Shown: in pieces, positions 7,140-14,716 of the stretch
Layout: the number at the start of each line of letters is the position of its first letter
Position numbering within the stretch: the first letter of the stretch is position 1
Assembly (NCBI GenBank): GCA_031287245.1
Contig: JAITTD010000281.1
Coordinates: forward strand, 1-17,865
Origin: Bacteroidales bacterium
GTDB lineage: Bacteria; Bacteroidota; Bacteroidia; Bacteroidales; UBA4181
Reading direction: 5' to 3'
Length of the DNA: 17,865 nt
The notes under the pieces: model-generated
What the model was told of the DNA's origin: nothing
What the model saw: the letters and a program-made list of their open reading frames with translations, nothing else
Database searches by the model: none
Translations under genes and position numbers: made by a program

Positions 7140-8618
7140 TTACGGCATATCCGGTAATGACCATCCGGCACGATAATTATGTTTAATCAATTCAGACACA
7201 AATTGTTGGGCGTTAAACTCTGTCATTTTATCTTGAAAAGTGGGGTGCCCATTGGTGACGCTGAATGTGCTCACATTTGACTGGAATGTATCGCCGGCGC
7301 TGATGTTGGTGAAACGCATATTCTCTCCATCCCATTTCAGAATGCGGTTGAGCGGTTGAAGGCGAACAGCCAACACACCCATCACGATCATTTCGTTGAA
7401 AGGACCGGCATAATCGAAATTTGAGGATGCTTCGATGCGGTTTTCCGGCGATTCCTTGCAGGCGCGAATCCAGTCTTGTGCATGCGGGTAATCGTCAATG
7501 CCTCCGTACTTGTAGCCTTCGATGCGGCGCAGTGTTTGAGGTACTTTCGGTGTGCGCCCCGACAGCAAACGGGGTTTGACGCCGCCCAAATCGCATATCA
7601 GTTTGTCTTTGGAGCCAACGAAGAGCACTCCGCCCATGGCATCGTTCAACATGGCTGTGCCATCCGGCAGTTCGACAGGGCGTTGCGGATAAATACCACC
7701 GTCGTACCACGAAACTTTCACTTCGGGCATGGCGCATTTTGGTCTGTTGTTGCGGGCTGGGAAGGTGAGATGCACCGATTCCGCCTGAGGCGCCGATTCC
7801 ATATTTATCGCCGTGGAAGATGCGTGTACATCAATGGGATACTTCAAGTCAAGCGCCTTGTTAATCGGGTCCATGATGTGGCACGCCATGTCGCCGAGCG
7901 CACCGGTACCAAAATCCCACCATCCGCGCCAATTCCAAGGGGTGTAGGCTGGATTGTAGGGGCGATAGGCTGCCGGTCCGAGAAATAAATCCCACGACAA
8001 GGTGGCAGGCGCTTTGGGCATATCCGTTGGACGGGGCAATCCCTGAGGCCAGATAGGGCGGTTTGTCCACGCATGTACTTCTTTCACTTCGCCTATTTCG
8101 CCATTCCATATCCATTCGCAAATGTCGCGCACTTCGGGGCATGAACTGCCCTGATTGCCCATTTGGGTGGCTACTTTGTATTTCTTCGCTAATTTGGTCA
8201 GCAGTCGCGACTCATAAACGGTGTGTGTCAGCGGTTTTTGACAAAAAACGTGCTTTCCCAAAGTGATAGCGTTTGCCGCAATTACCGCGTGGGTATGGTC
8301 GGCTGTTGCCACGATAACGGCATCAATGGACTTGCCGAGTTTATCGAACATCACACGCCAGTCGGTGAATTTCTCGGCTTTCGGGAAAGCGTCGAATGTT
8401 CCCTTGGCGTATTTCCAGTCCACATCGCACAGCGCCATGATATTGTCGGTGGTCATCGTATCCAAATTGGTGCGTCCCTTGCCGCCGATGCCTACGGCTG
8501 CAATGTTGAGTTTATCACTTGGCGCTTTATAGCCGAATCCGCTTACTACCTGCGAAGGAAGGATTGTGAAACCGGCAACCGCGGCTGCCGACGTTTTGAT
8601 GAAATTGCGTCTTTCCAT
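7140..8618 (-). CDS. Tat-exported Gfo/Idh/MocA family sugar oxidoreductase
   Basis: A 492-residue NAD(P)-dependent oxidoreductase. The N-terminus ERRNFIKTSAAAVAGFTILP is a clear twin-arginine signal (R3, R4), so the protein should be exported folded with its cofactor. The Rossmann region starts at NIAAVGIGGKGR (38-49); CQKPLTHT (Lys128) is the family's EKP-type catalytic lysine motif with Gln in place of Glu; GALGDMACHIMDP (239-251) carries the usual His/Asp active-site residues (His247). A Trp-rich loop (TPWNWRGWWDFGTGAL) precedes it, as in the periplasmic subgroup. It lies 22 nt downstream of the DUF1080 gene on the same strand, so they form an operon. In the known 3-keto-sugar route such enzymes oxidise the C3 hydroxyl before bond cleavage; that role is inferred from the pairing. 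No transporter or isomerase partner is adjacent. Confidence 0.9.
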   Translation of the reverse strand: MERRNFIKTSAAAVAGFTILPSQVVSGFGYKAPSDKLNIAAVGIGGKGRTNLDTMTTDNIMALCDVDWKYAKGTFDAFPKAEKFTDWRVMFDKLGKSIDAVIVATADHTHAVIAANAITLGKHVFCQKPLTHTVYESRLLTKLAKKYKVATQMGNQGSSCPEVRDICEWIWNGEIGEVKEVHAWTNRPIWPQGLPRPTDMPKAPATLSWDLFLGPAAYRPYNPAYTPWNWRGWWDFGTGALGDMACHIMDPINKALDLKYPIDVHASSTAINMESAPQAESVHLTFPARNNRPKCAMPEVKVSWYDGGIYPQRPVELPDGTAMLNDAMGGVLFVGSKDKLICDLGGVKPRLLSGRTPKVPQTLRRIEGYKYGGIDDYPHAQDWIRACKESPENRIEASSNFDYAGPFNEMIVMGVLAVRLQPLNRILKWDGENMRFTNISAGDTFQSNVSTFSVTNGHPTFQDKMTEFNAQQFVSELIKHNYRAGWSLPDMP

Positions 8619-8640
8619 TTTGATTGATTTTTTAGATTGA

Positions 8641-9405
8641 TTATAAGGTTTTGATTTTTACATTTCTGTACCATAATTTAGTGCCGTGGTTTTGAAGGGA
8701 AATATTTCCTTCGTCGAACTTGCCATAATCGGGAAATTGCGCCCATTTTCCGGCGTTGCGACGGGTTGTCCAGTCGTCCGAATACTTTTCGTAAGAGGCT
8801 GTTTCTACGCCATTGATTAATTGCGTGACTTGGTTGCCGTCAACCACTAACAGCAAGCGATTCCACTCGTTGATGGGTTTGTAGGGCTTGGCTTTGGGAG
8901 GGTACATGGCATAATTGGCGCCATGCGTCTGCCAATCTTCCAACGGCGTAGGCCATGGGAAATGTTCCTGATCAATCAACTGAAACTCAGGTCCTGTTTC
9001 GTAAGGAAACTCATATTTGGCATCCTCCTTCACCTGAAATACGATGCCGCTGTTGGAACCTTCGGACAGTTTGTATTCCACCGTCAGCGCGAAATTCCGG
9101 TAAACGCGGTCGGTAATGATGTCCTGCGACTCGTGTCCGCCGGTTTCGCCCATAGTGAGCGTTCCGTCTTCAATTGCCCACACATCGGGGATTCCCTGCA
9201 TATTGTAACCATGCCAGCCCGAAAAACTCACGCCATCGAACAGCAACTGCCATCCGGCTTTTTTCTCTTTGTCGGTCAACGTATTGGGCGCTGCCGCGAG
9301 GTCTATTTCCGCATAAAGCGTTGCCGGACATGTTTTCCCACATCCATACGAAAGCATGGCAAATACCACTGCCACGCCTGAAAAACTTTTGAATACCTTT
9401 CTCAT
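8641..9405 (-). CDS. DUF1080 protein (3-keto-disaccharide hydrolase-like)
   Basis: A 254-residue exported protein. The N-terminal 21 residues are a hydrophobic signal ending in LSYGC (Cys22), a poor but possible lipobox. The mature part is one DUF1080 (concanavalin-like beta-sandwich) domain: LFDGVSFSGWHGYN, WAIEDGTLTM, ITDRVYRNFALTVEYKLSEG, SNSGIVFQV, ETGPEFQLIDQEHFP, NEWNRLLLVVDGNQV and the closing GNISLQNHGTKLWYRNVKIK. Some members of this family cleave 3-keto-glycosides by an elimination mechanism after a dehydrogenase has oxidised C3. It is the first gene of a two-gene operon with the Tat-exported Gfo/Idh/MocA oxidoreductase, which strongly supports that type of role. The natural substrate cannot be told. 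A promoter -7 box lies at 9446-9453. Confidence 0.88.
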   Translation of the reverse strand: MRKVFKSFSGVAVVFAMLSYGCGKTCPATLYAEIDLAAAPNTLTDKEKKAGWQLLFDGVSFSGWHGYNMQGIPDVWAIEDGTLTMGETGGHESQDIITDRVYRNFALTVEYKLSEGSNSGIVFQVKEDAKYEFPYETGPEFQLIDQEHFPWPTPLEDWQTHGANYAMYPPKAKPYKPINEWNRLLLVVDGNQVTQLINGVETASYEKYSDDWTTRRNAGKWAQFPDYGKFDEGNISLQNHGTKLWYRNVKIKTL

Positions 9406-9445
9406 ACCATTTATATATTATTCATTCTCAGTAAAAAAATCGCCA

Positions 9446-9453
9446 CAAATATA
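9446..9453 (-). promoter_or_regulatory. -7 box of the DUF1080-oxidoreductase operon
   Basis: Minus-strand TATATTTG (complement of CAAATATA) matches TAnnTTTG, 40 nt before the DUF1080 start. No clear -33 TTG is visible. It is back to back with the plus-strand box at 9496-9503, so the 125-nt gap is a divergent promoter region. Confidence 0.62.
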
Positions 9454-9495
9454 CGAAATTTTTATTCATCCTGTCACTTTTTACAAAAAAATATC

Positions 9496-9503
9496 TACCT
9501 TTG
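9496..9503 (+). promoter_or_regulatory. -7 box of the UroD-like methyltransferase gene
   Basis: TACCTTTG fits TAnnTTTG exactly, 27 nt before the ATG at 9531. The -33 side is A/T rich without a clean TTG. Divergent from the DUF1080 operon promoter 42 nt away, so shared control by one regulator is possible. Confidence 0.65.
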
Positions 9504-9530
9504 TCCTCAATCTAAATAAAAGAATAAGCC

Positions 9531-10787
9531 ATGATGACAGGTAAAGAACGCATACAAACCGTATTGTCCCACAAAACAGCAGACAGAATCGCCCTTGATT
9601 TCGGCGCCTCTCCTGTGACAGGTATTCACGTGAAAATCATTGATGAAATGAGGCGTCACTATGGGTTGGAAGCCAAACCGGTAAAGGTGATTGAACCATT
9701 CCAGATGCTGGGAGAAGTGGATGATGAATTGGCAGCAATATGGAAGATAGACGCCATAGGAGTGAGCGGGCAGAGCGATATGTTCGGGCACAGGCAGGAA
9801 AATTTTGTAGAAAAGCGTATGCCCTGGGGGCAGGTGGTGCTGTTGCCGGCTTCGTTCATACTGAAAGAAGATAAAGGCAATCTGTACGTTTTCCCGCAAG
9901 GGGACAGTTCCTGCGCTCCCACAGCAATGATGCCCGCAAGCGGATTTTTCTTCGATGCCATCGAACGGACGCCTGCCACCGATATGGATGCCGAACTCAA
10001 CATAGAGGACAATATGGAAGAATTTGCTGTGATGGACGATCAGGCGGTTGACTACTGGAAAAATGCGCTATCCAAAGCACGGGCGACAGGCAGAGCGGTA
10101 GTTGCCAACATGGGCGGCACCGGATTGGGCGATATCGCTCTGGTGCCGGGGCTTAATCTCAAAAATCCCAAAGGGATACGTGCCATTGCCGATTGGTATA
10201 TGTCCACCGTTACCCGCACGGATTTCATACGCGAAATATTTGACAGGCAAGCGGATATTGCTGTGCAAAACCTCGAAAAGGTGAACCGCGTGGCGGGCGA
10301 TTGCATTGATGTGGCATACGTGTGCGGAACGGATTTTGGTACGCAAAACAGCCAGTTTTGCTCGGCAGAAAGCCTGCAATACCTGTATGCACCTGCCTAC
10401 AAAAAAATCAACGACTGGATACACCAGCATACGCAGTGGAAAACCTTTAAACATTCCTGCGGCGCTATGGTACCCCTGTTAGACAGCCTCATAGACGCCG
10501 GTTTCGACATTATCAACCCTGTGCAGATTAATGCCACGGGGATGGACCCGCAGTTTCTGAAAAGTACCTTTGGCGACAGGCTGACCTTCTGGGGCGGCGG
10601 CGTTGACACGCAAAAAGTGCTCCAGTTGGGAACACCCGAAGCCGTCAGCACGCAAGTACGGCAACTGTGCGATATATTCGGCGCCAATGGCGGTTTTGTG
10701 TTCACCTCCATCCACAATATTCAGGCAAACGTGCCAATTCAAAATGTGATAGCGCTAATGGATACCATAGGGGAAATACGGGGGTAA
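9531..10787 (+). CDS. UroD-superfamily methyltransferase-like protein (MtaA/CmuA type)
   Basis: A 418-residue TIM-barrel protein of the uroporphyrinogen decarboxylase superfamily. The opening MTGKERIQTVLSHKTADRIALDFG is typical of the methyltransferase-like branch, and true HemE motifs (the RQAGRY-type N-terminal segment and its decarboxylase Asp) are absent. KHSCG (His308, Cys310) is the HxC part of the zinc site that activates the methyl-acceptor thiol in MtaA/MtbA/CmuA enzymes. Where those have a final Cys, this protein has TSIHNIQANVP with His395, which may be the third ligand. GGGVDTQKVL precedes it. Two consecutive ATGs (9531, 9534) are equally possible starts. No corrinoid protein or reactivase is visible. 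The gene is divergent from the 3-keto-glycoside operon and 50 nt upstream of proA, which has its own promoter. Superfamily is sure; reaction is unknown. Confidence 0.85.
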   Translation: MMTGKERIQTVLSHKTADRIALDFGASPVTGIHVKIIDEMRRHYGLEAKPVKVIEPFQMLGEVDDELAAIWKIDAIGVSGQSDMFGHRQENFVEKRMPWGQVVLLPASFILKEDKGNLYVFPQGDSSCAPTAMMPASGFFFDAIERTPATDMDAELNIEDNMEEFAVMDDQAVDYWKNALSKARATGRAVVANMGGTGLGDIALVPGLNLKNPKGIRAIADWYMSTVTRTDFIREIFDRQADIAVQNLEKVNRVAGDCIDVAYVCGTDFGTQNSQFCSAESLQYLYAPAYKKINDWIHQHTQWKTFKHSCGAMVPLLDSLIDAGFDIINPVQINATGMDPQFLKSTFGDRLTFWGGGVDTQKVLQLGTPEAVSTQVRQLCDIFGANGGFVFTSIHNIQANVPIQNVIALMDTIGEIRG

Positions 10788-10814
10788 AACAGCTTCCATT
10801 ACACCAAAAAACAC

Positions 10815-10822
10815 TACTTTTG
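10815..10822 (+). promoter_or_regulatory. -7 box of proA
   Basis: TACTTTTG fits TAnnTTTG. It ends only 15 nt before the ATG at 10838, giving a very short leader. No obvious -33 TTG is present at the expected distance. Confidence 0.62.
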
Positions 10823-10837
10823 TTCTAAATTTATGCT

Positions 10838-12082
10838 ATGGATTATTTATCAATTTTTAGAAATGTAAAGCAAGCAAGCCGTCATTTTGACGCTTATGCG
10901 CAAATTGATGACTTGCTGAATCACCTTGCCGATTTGCTCGAAGCGCATACAGACCAACTGTTAGCCGCCAATCAATTGGATTTGAACAGACTGGATCCGA
11001 ATGACCCCAAATATGACAGGTTGAAACTTACCGACAGACGTATTGCCGGTATAGCTGGCGATATGCGCAATGTTGCCACTTTGCCTTCGCCGTTGGGAGT
11101 GCTTTTGAGTGAAACGGAACGTCCGAATGGTTTGAAAATAGCGAAAATATCCGTACCCATTGGGGTGATTGGTATCATTTACGAGGCGCGCCCGAATGTC
11201 ACCTGCGACGTGTTCTCGCTTTGCCTGAAATCCGGCAACGGCTGTGTGTTGAAAGGCGGCAGTGATGCGCAGTTTTCCAACAAAGCCATCGTGGGGCTTA
11301 TTCATCAGGTTTTGGAACAATTTCACATCAGCAAAGATATGGTAGTTCTGCTACCTCCGGAAAGGGAATCAACCGGCGCACTGTTAGGCGCACGTGGCTT
11401 GGTGGACATGGTGATTCCGCGCGGCGGGCAGCAATTGATCCATTTTGTGTGCGAAAATGCGAAAATACCGGTCATTGAAACGGGAGCAGGCATTGTACAT
11501 ACCTATTTAGACGAGAGTGGCGAATCATCCAAGGCGAGCCTCATCATCAACAACGCCAAAACGCGCCGTGTCAGCGTTTGCAATGCGTTGGACTGCCTCA
11601 TAGTCCACCGGAACAAGTTGCGCGACCTGGCAATCATTCTGAATCCGCTGGCAGATTCGCAAGTAGTGCTGTATGCCGACGAGCCTGCCTGTCAACATTT
11701 ATACGGACGCTATCCCGCAGATTTGTTGCAGCACGCCACCGAATCTTCTTTCGGCACCGAATTTTTGGACTATAAGATGGCTGTGAAAACGGTTGATAAC
11801 ATTGAGGAAGCGCTCGCTCATATAGAGCATTACGGTTCCGGGCACAGCGAAGCGATTATCAGTACCGATGATGCCAACATTGAGATGTTCCTGAGCCGTG
11901 TGGATGCGGCGGCTGTGTATGTCAACAGTTCAACCGCCTTTACGGACGGCGCTCAATTCGGATTGGGCGCTGAAATAGGCATCAGCACGCAGAAACTGCA
12001 CGCCAGAGGTCCCATGGGGCTGAATAACTTGACCAGTTACAAGTGGGTGGTTCGCGGAACAGGGCAAATTAGAAGTAATTGA
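10838..12082 (+). CDS. proA: Gamma-glutamyl phosphate reductase (glutamate-5-semialdehyde dehydrogenase)
   Basis: Second enzyme of proline synthesis: reduces gamma-glutamyl phosphate to glutamate 5-semialdehyde with NADPH, in the cytoplasm. Recognised by VPIGVIGIIYEARPNVT (residues 106-122), LKGGSDAQFSNKA, DMVIPRGGQQLI, and RRVSVCNALD with the catalytic Cys248; the C-terminal YVNSSTAFTDGAQFGLGAEIGIST segment is also canonical. The length of 414 residues is normal. proB, its usual partner encoding glutamate 5-kinase, is not in the window. The ATG at 10838 is preferred over the out-of-frame ATG at 10833. The gene is convergent with the YebC gene, only 16 nt separating the stops, and the TGA stop lies inside a TTGACAA repeat unit. 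Confidence 0.97.
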   Translation: MDYLSIFRNVKQASRHFDAYAQIDDLLNHLADLLEAHTDQLLAANQLDLNRLDPNDPKYDRLKLTDRRIAGIAGDMRNVATLPSPLGVLLSETERPNGLKIAKISVPIGVIGIIYEARPNVTCDVFSLCLKSGNGCVLKGGSDAQFSNKAIVGLIHQVLEQFHISKDMVVLLPPERESTGALLGARGLVDMVIPRGGQQLIHFVCENAKIPVIETGAGIVHTYLDESGESSKASLIINNAKTRRVSVCNALDCLIVHRNKLRDLAIILNPLADSQVVLYADEPACQHLYGRYPADLLQHATESSFGTEFLDYKMAVKTVDNIEEALAHIEHYGSGHSEAIISTDDANIEMFLSRVDAAAVYVNSSTAFTDGAQFGLGAEIGISTQKLHARGPMGLNNLTSYKWVVRGTGQIRSN

Positions 12083-12092
12083 CAATTGAACG
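12079..12092 (+). repeat. TTGACAA heptamer overlapping the proA stop codon
   Basis: TTGACAA at 12079-12085 followed by a partial unit TTGAACG. The TGA of the first unit is the proA stop. The same heptamer forms an array at the stop of the MetF-like gene (14622 onward). Confidence 0.6.
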
Positions 12093-12098
12093 ATGTCA

Positions 12099-12836
12099 TT
12101 AGTCCATCGCTGCGATGATTTCGTCAGTCACTTCCATATTGTGAAAAACGTTCTGAACATCGTCGTCTTCTTCTATCAACTCTATGATTTTCATTATTTT
12201 AACGCCATCATCAGTGGCTAACGATTTGGTTTCTGTAGGAATGCGCTGCAATTCAGCGTTTTCTGCTTCAATACCCAATTCTTCCAAGCGCTTTTGCACC
12301 GGCGAAAAACCTTCCAAAGAGGTTGTAATGATGAAGGAATCATCCTGAATATCAAAATCATCCACACCGGCGTCAATAATTTCCAACTGCAATTCATCGG
12401 CATCGAGATTGCCTTTGGGAACAGTAATCATGCCTTTCCGCTCGAACATGAACGCCACCGACCCGTTAGTGGCAAGGTTGCCGCCGCGTTTATTGAAAAT
12501 GGCGCGGATGTTGGCTAATGTCCGCTGTGTGTTGTCGGTCAGACATTCGATGAAAACGGCAATCCCGTTGGGAGCGTATCCTTCGTAGGTAATTTCCGAC
12601 AAAGCCTCTGTATCCTTGGCTTTGGTCAATGCCCGCGTGATGTTATCCTTAGGCATATTGGCGCCTCTGGCGTTGTTGAGCGCCAAACGCAGACGGGCAT
12701 TGCCTTCCGGATCGCTGCCGCCTTCCTTCACCGCTACGCTAATCTCTTTGATGATGCGCGAAAAAATCTTTGACCGTTTTTGATCCAAAGCGCCCTTCTT
12801 TCTTTTGATGGTTGACCATTTACTATGTCCTGACAT
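12099..12836 (-). CDS. yebC: YebC/PmpR (TACO1) family protein
   Basis: A 245-residue cytoplasmic protein of the widespread YebC family, described variously as a DNA-binding regulator and, more recently, as a translation factor that helps ribosomes at proline stretches. Family signatures are the opening MSGHSKWSTIKRKKGALDQK, then KIFSRIIKEI, RLRLALNNARGANMPKDNI, YEGYAPNGIAVFIECLTDN, RTLANIRAIFNKRGGNL and GSVAFMFERKG. It is full length, with an acidic C-terminus (LIEEDDDVQNVFHNMEV) as usual. It stands alone, convergent with proA and divergent from tatC, with its own promoter at 12908-12942. Which molecular role applies here cannot be read from sequence. Confidence 0.96.
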   Translation of the reverse strand: MSGHSKWSTIKRKKGALDQKRSKIFSRIIKEISVAVKEGGSDPEGNARLRLALNNARGANMPKDNITRALTKAKDTEALSEITYEGYAPNGIAVFIECLTDNTQRTLANIRAIFNKRGGNLATNGSVAFMFERKGMITVPKGNLDADELQLEIIDAGVDDFDIQDDSFIITTSLEGFSPVQKRLEELGIEAENAELQRIPTETKSLATDDGVKIMKIIELIEEDDDVQNVFHNMEVTDEIIAAMD

Positions 12837-12907
12837 ACAATATGATGATAAATTATTAAAACTTGATTTCCTTTTCGGGAACAGTTTTTATGATGACTTA
12901 TTTTGCG

Positions 12908-12942
12908 CAAAATTACATGATCCTTTCGAGATTTCCAAGCAT
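12908..12942 (-). promoter_or_regulatory. Promoter of yebC
   Basis: Minus-strand -7 box TAATTTTG (complement of 12908-12915) with ATGCTTGGAAA (complement of 12932-12942) upstream, 16 nt away, holding the -33 TTG. The leader would be about 65 nt. The upstream 11-mer and its spacing are identical to those at the GH106 promoter (6152-6186). Confidence 0.7.
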
Positions 12943-13028
12943 TCAAGCAAAATCATTTTCCTTTGCCAACGGTAATTTTTATTTGAAAATTATTTTTGCG
13001 ATTTAAACCCCAATTGAAAAAAATCATC

Positions 13029-13036
13029 TACTTTTG
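13029..13036 (+). promoter_or_regulatory. -7 box of the tatC operon
   Basis: TACTTTTG fits TAnnTTTG and lies 24 nt before the ATG at 13061. A second match, TATTTTTG at 12991-12998, could be an alternative upstream start. Neither has a convincing -33 box. Confidence 0.62.
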
Positions 13037-13060
13037 TAAGTTGAAAAGATTTAAAGATTC

Positions 13061-13885
13061 ATGGCAAAAAATACAAGTGAAGAGATGTCGTTTTTGGAAC
13101 ATCTGGAAGAACTCCGGTGGCATATAGTGCGTTCGGCGGCTGCCATAGTGGTGTTTGCAGTGATAGCATTCATATTCAGCCGCTTCATATTTGATTTCCT
13201 TCTTTTAGCACCCAAAAACCCAGATTTTATTACGAACCGGCTATTGTGCAAATTCGGTGAATATATGAATGTTACTACGTTGTGCATTAATTCCAGTTCA
13301 GCATTCATCATCCAAAACATTCAGATGGCCGGTCAGTTCAAAGCAGACATCATGGTGTCGCTGATTGTGGGCATCATCATAGCGTTCCCTTATATAATGT
13401 GGGAAGTATGGCGTTTTATCGCACCGGCGCTGTATGAGAAAGAACGTAAGGCGGCACAAGGCTCTGTTTGGGCAGTATCGGCATTGTTCCTGCTGGGAGC
13501 CGCTTTCGGATACTTTGTGATTGTACCCCTGTCCATTGATTTTTTGGGTGGATATTCCACCAGCGTTCAGATTTCCAATCAGATAGCGCTTGATTCCTAT
13601 TTCTCAACTGTGGCGTATGTTCCATTAGCCACAGGGGTGGTTTTTGAATTGCCGTTATTACTGATATTCCTGACCAAAGTGGGTGTGGTGACGCCCGACG
13701 TTCTGAAAAAATACCGCAAACATGCATTCATTATCCTGCTGATTCTTGCAGCCGTCATCACGCCGCCGGATATATTCAGCCAAATATTAGTCGTACTGCC
13801 GTTGGTAGCGCTCTACGAAGCCAGCATCCTGCTGACGAAAAGAACAGCCAGAAAGCACCAGCAAATTATTGACAACGAAAAATGA
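13061..13885 (+). CDS. tatC: Twin-arginine translocase subunit TatC
   Basis: TatC is the inner-membrane receptor of the Tat pathway, which binds RR signal peptides and exports folded proteins. The 274-residue sequence shows the cytoplasmic N-terminal signal-binding motif FLEHLEELR (11-19), FIAPALYEKERK (119-130) in the first cytoplasmic loop region, the intramembrane Glu196 in FELPLLLIF, and the final TPPDIFSQ segment, with about six hydrophobic segments (near 22-45, 98-116, 138-160, 186-205, 221-233 and 241-258). An extended periplasmic loop (about 50-95) is somewhat longer than in enterobacterial TatC. No tatA or tatB is in the window. Its TGA overlaps the ATG of the next gene (ATGA). A likely client, the RR-signalled oxidoreductase, is encoded at 7140-8618. 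Confidence 0.96.
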   Translation: MAKNTSEEMSFLEHLEELRWHIVRSAAAIVVFAVIAFIFSRFIFDFLLLAPKNPDFITNRLLCKFGEYMNVTTLCINSSSAFIIQNIQMAGQFKADIMVSLIVGIIIAFPYIMWEVWRFIAPALYEKERKAAQGSVWAVSALFLLGAAFGYFVIVPLSIDFLGGYSTSVQISNQIALDSYFSTVAYVPLATGVVFELPLLLIFLTKVGVVTPDVLKKYRKHAFIILLILAAVITPPDIFSQILVVLPLVALYEASILLTKRTARKHQQIIDNEK

Positions 13886-14625
13886 TAGACATATCCTTAG
13901 AGTTAGTGCCTCAGGATGAGGAATATATTCATCGGCAAGTGGCATTTGTAGAACAACACATACCTCAGGTCAATTATATCAATTTTCCTGATTTGATGCG
14001 TTTTGACATACGTGCATGGGAAGCCTGCCGCATGATTCACTATTCGCCATTGACCAAAATCGCGCATCTTCGCGCCATTGATTTCGACCCGCACCAAGTT
14101 TTTCCGCTCGTCAATTTCTTTGCTGAAAATCATATTGAAAAGGTGCTGGTGATTGAAGGCGACAAACCGCAGGACATGAAACGCCGGATTTATCCGGTAA
14201 CCACTATTGACTTCATCCGCAAACTGAAAAATGAAGCGCCTCTCCTGAAAATATACGCCGGTTTCGACCCCTATCGCAACAATATACGCTACGAGATGGA
14301 GTATCTTTCGCAGAAAGCAGCGGCGGGCGCCGAAGGATTTTTTTCGCAACCTTTCTTCGACCTGCGTTTATTGGAGATTTACGCCGAATATATGGCTGAA
14401 TGGGAGGTATTTTGGGGTATCAGCCCTGTGACCACCGAAAAATCACGGGCATACTGGGAAACCCGCAACAGCGCCATTTTCCCTAAATCGTTTACACCGA
14501 CCTTGGAATGGAATATCCGTTTTGGCAAACAAGTGCTCGAATTTTGCGAGCGGCAAAAATTCAACCTCTACCTGATGCCCATCCGAATCAATTTGGAAGC
14601 GTATCTGGACGGACTATTCAGTTGA
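13882..14625 (+). CDS. Short methylenetetrahydrofolate reductase-like (MetF family) protein
   Basis: A 247-residue FAD-type TIM-barrel protein resembling MetF, which reduces 5,10-methylene-THF to 5-methyl-THF. It is 40-50 residues shorter than typical MetF (about 290-300). Counterparts of key MetF residues can be matched: Glu7 in ISLELVPQ (MetF FEFFPP Glu), AHLRAIDFDP (the THLT-type strand), Asp94 in VIEGDKP (MetF RGDxP Asp), Gln156 in FFSQPFFD (MetF TQxFFD), and WGISPVTT (MetF GImPI). The surrounding sequence is divergent, so substrate or cofactor use may differ. The start overlaps the tatC stop by 4 nt, indicating translational coupling, though no functional tie to Tat export is evident. 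Its TGA stop lies in the first unit of a TTGACAA array. Superfamily likely; exact reaction uncertain. Confidence 0.8.
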   Translation: MIDISLELVPQDEEYIHRQVAFVEQHIPQVNYINFPDLMRFDIRAWEACRMIHYSPLTKIAHLRAIDFDPHQVFPLVNFFAENHIEKVLVIEGDKPQDMKRRIYPVTTIDFIRKLKNEAPLLKIYAGFDPYRNNIRYEMEYLSQKAAAGAEGFFSQPFFDLRLLEIYAEYMAEWEVFWGISPVTTEKSRAYWETRNSAIFPKSFTPTLEWNIRFGKQVLEFCERQKFNLYLMPIRINLEAYLDGLFS

Positions 14626-14656
14626 CAATTGACAGTTGACAATTGACAATTGAAAT
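14622..14656 (+). repeat. Tandem 7-nt TTGACAA array starting at a stop codon
   Basis: Units TTGACAA (14622-14628), TTGACAG (14629-14635), TTGACAA (14636-14642), TTGACAA (14643-14649), then degenerate TTGAAAT. The first unit contains the TGA stop of the MetF-like gene. AATTGACAATT (14641-14651) has an inverted copy AATTGTCAATT at 14725-14735, framing the 11-nt repeats between them. Confidence 0.85.
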
Positions 14657-14662
14657 ACAACC

Positions 14663-14716
14663 GAATCACAATGTATCACAATTGAATCACTACCGAATCA
14701 CAATTGAATCACATCC
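14663..14716 (+). repeat. Tandem 11-nt GAATCAC-N4 array
   Basis: Five units: GAATCACAAT (10 nt), GTATCACAATT, GAATCACTACC, GAATCACAATT and GAATCACATCC. The reverse complement of the same unit forms the longer array at 17692-17790. It lies between the MetF-like gene and the hpt promoter. Confidence 0.85.

Noticed and set aside
9531..10787. HemE (uroporphyrinogen decarboxylase) assignment
   Set aside because: The HemE N-terminal Arg-rich motif and catalytic Asp are missing, while the HxC zinc motif of the methyltransferase branch is present.
12837..13060. Possible small RNA or riboswitch in the yebC-tatC gap
   Set aside because: The 224 nt are accounted for by two divergent promoters and A/T-rich leader sequence; no conserved RNA fold was visible.
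7140..14625. A single Tat-dependent system uniting tatC with the RR-signalled oxidoreductase
   Set aside because: They are 4.4 kb apart with proA, yebC and a methyltransferase between, on different strands and promoters; TatC serves all Tat substrates, so proximity alone is not evidence.
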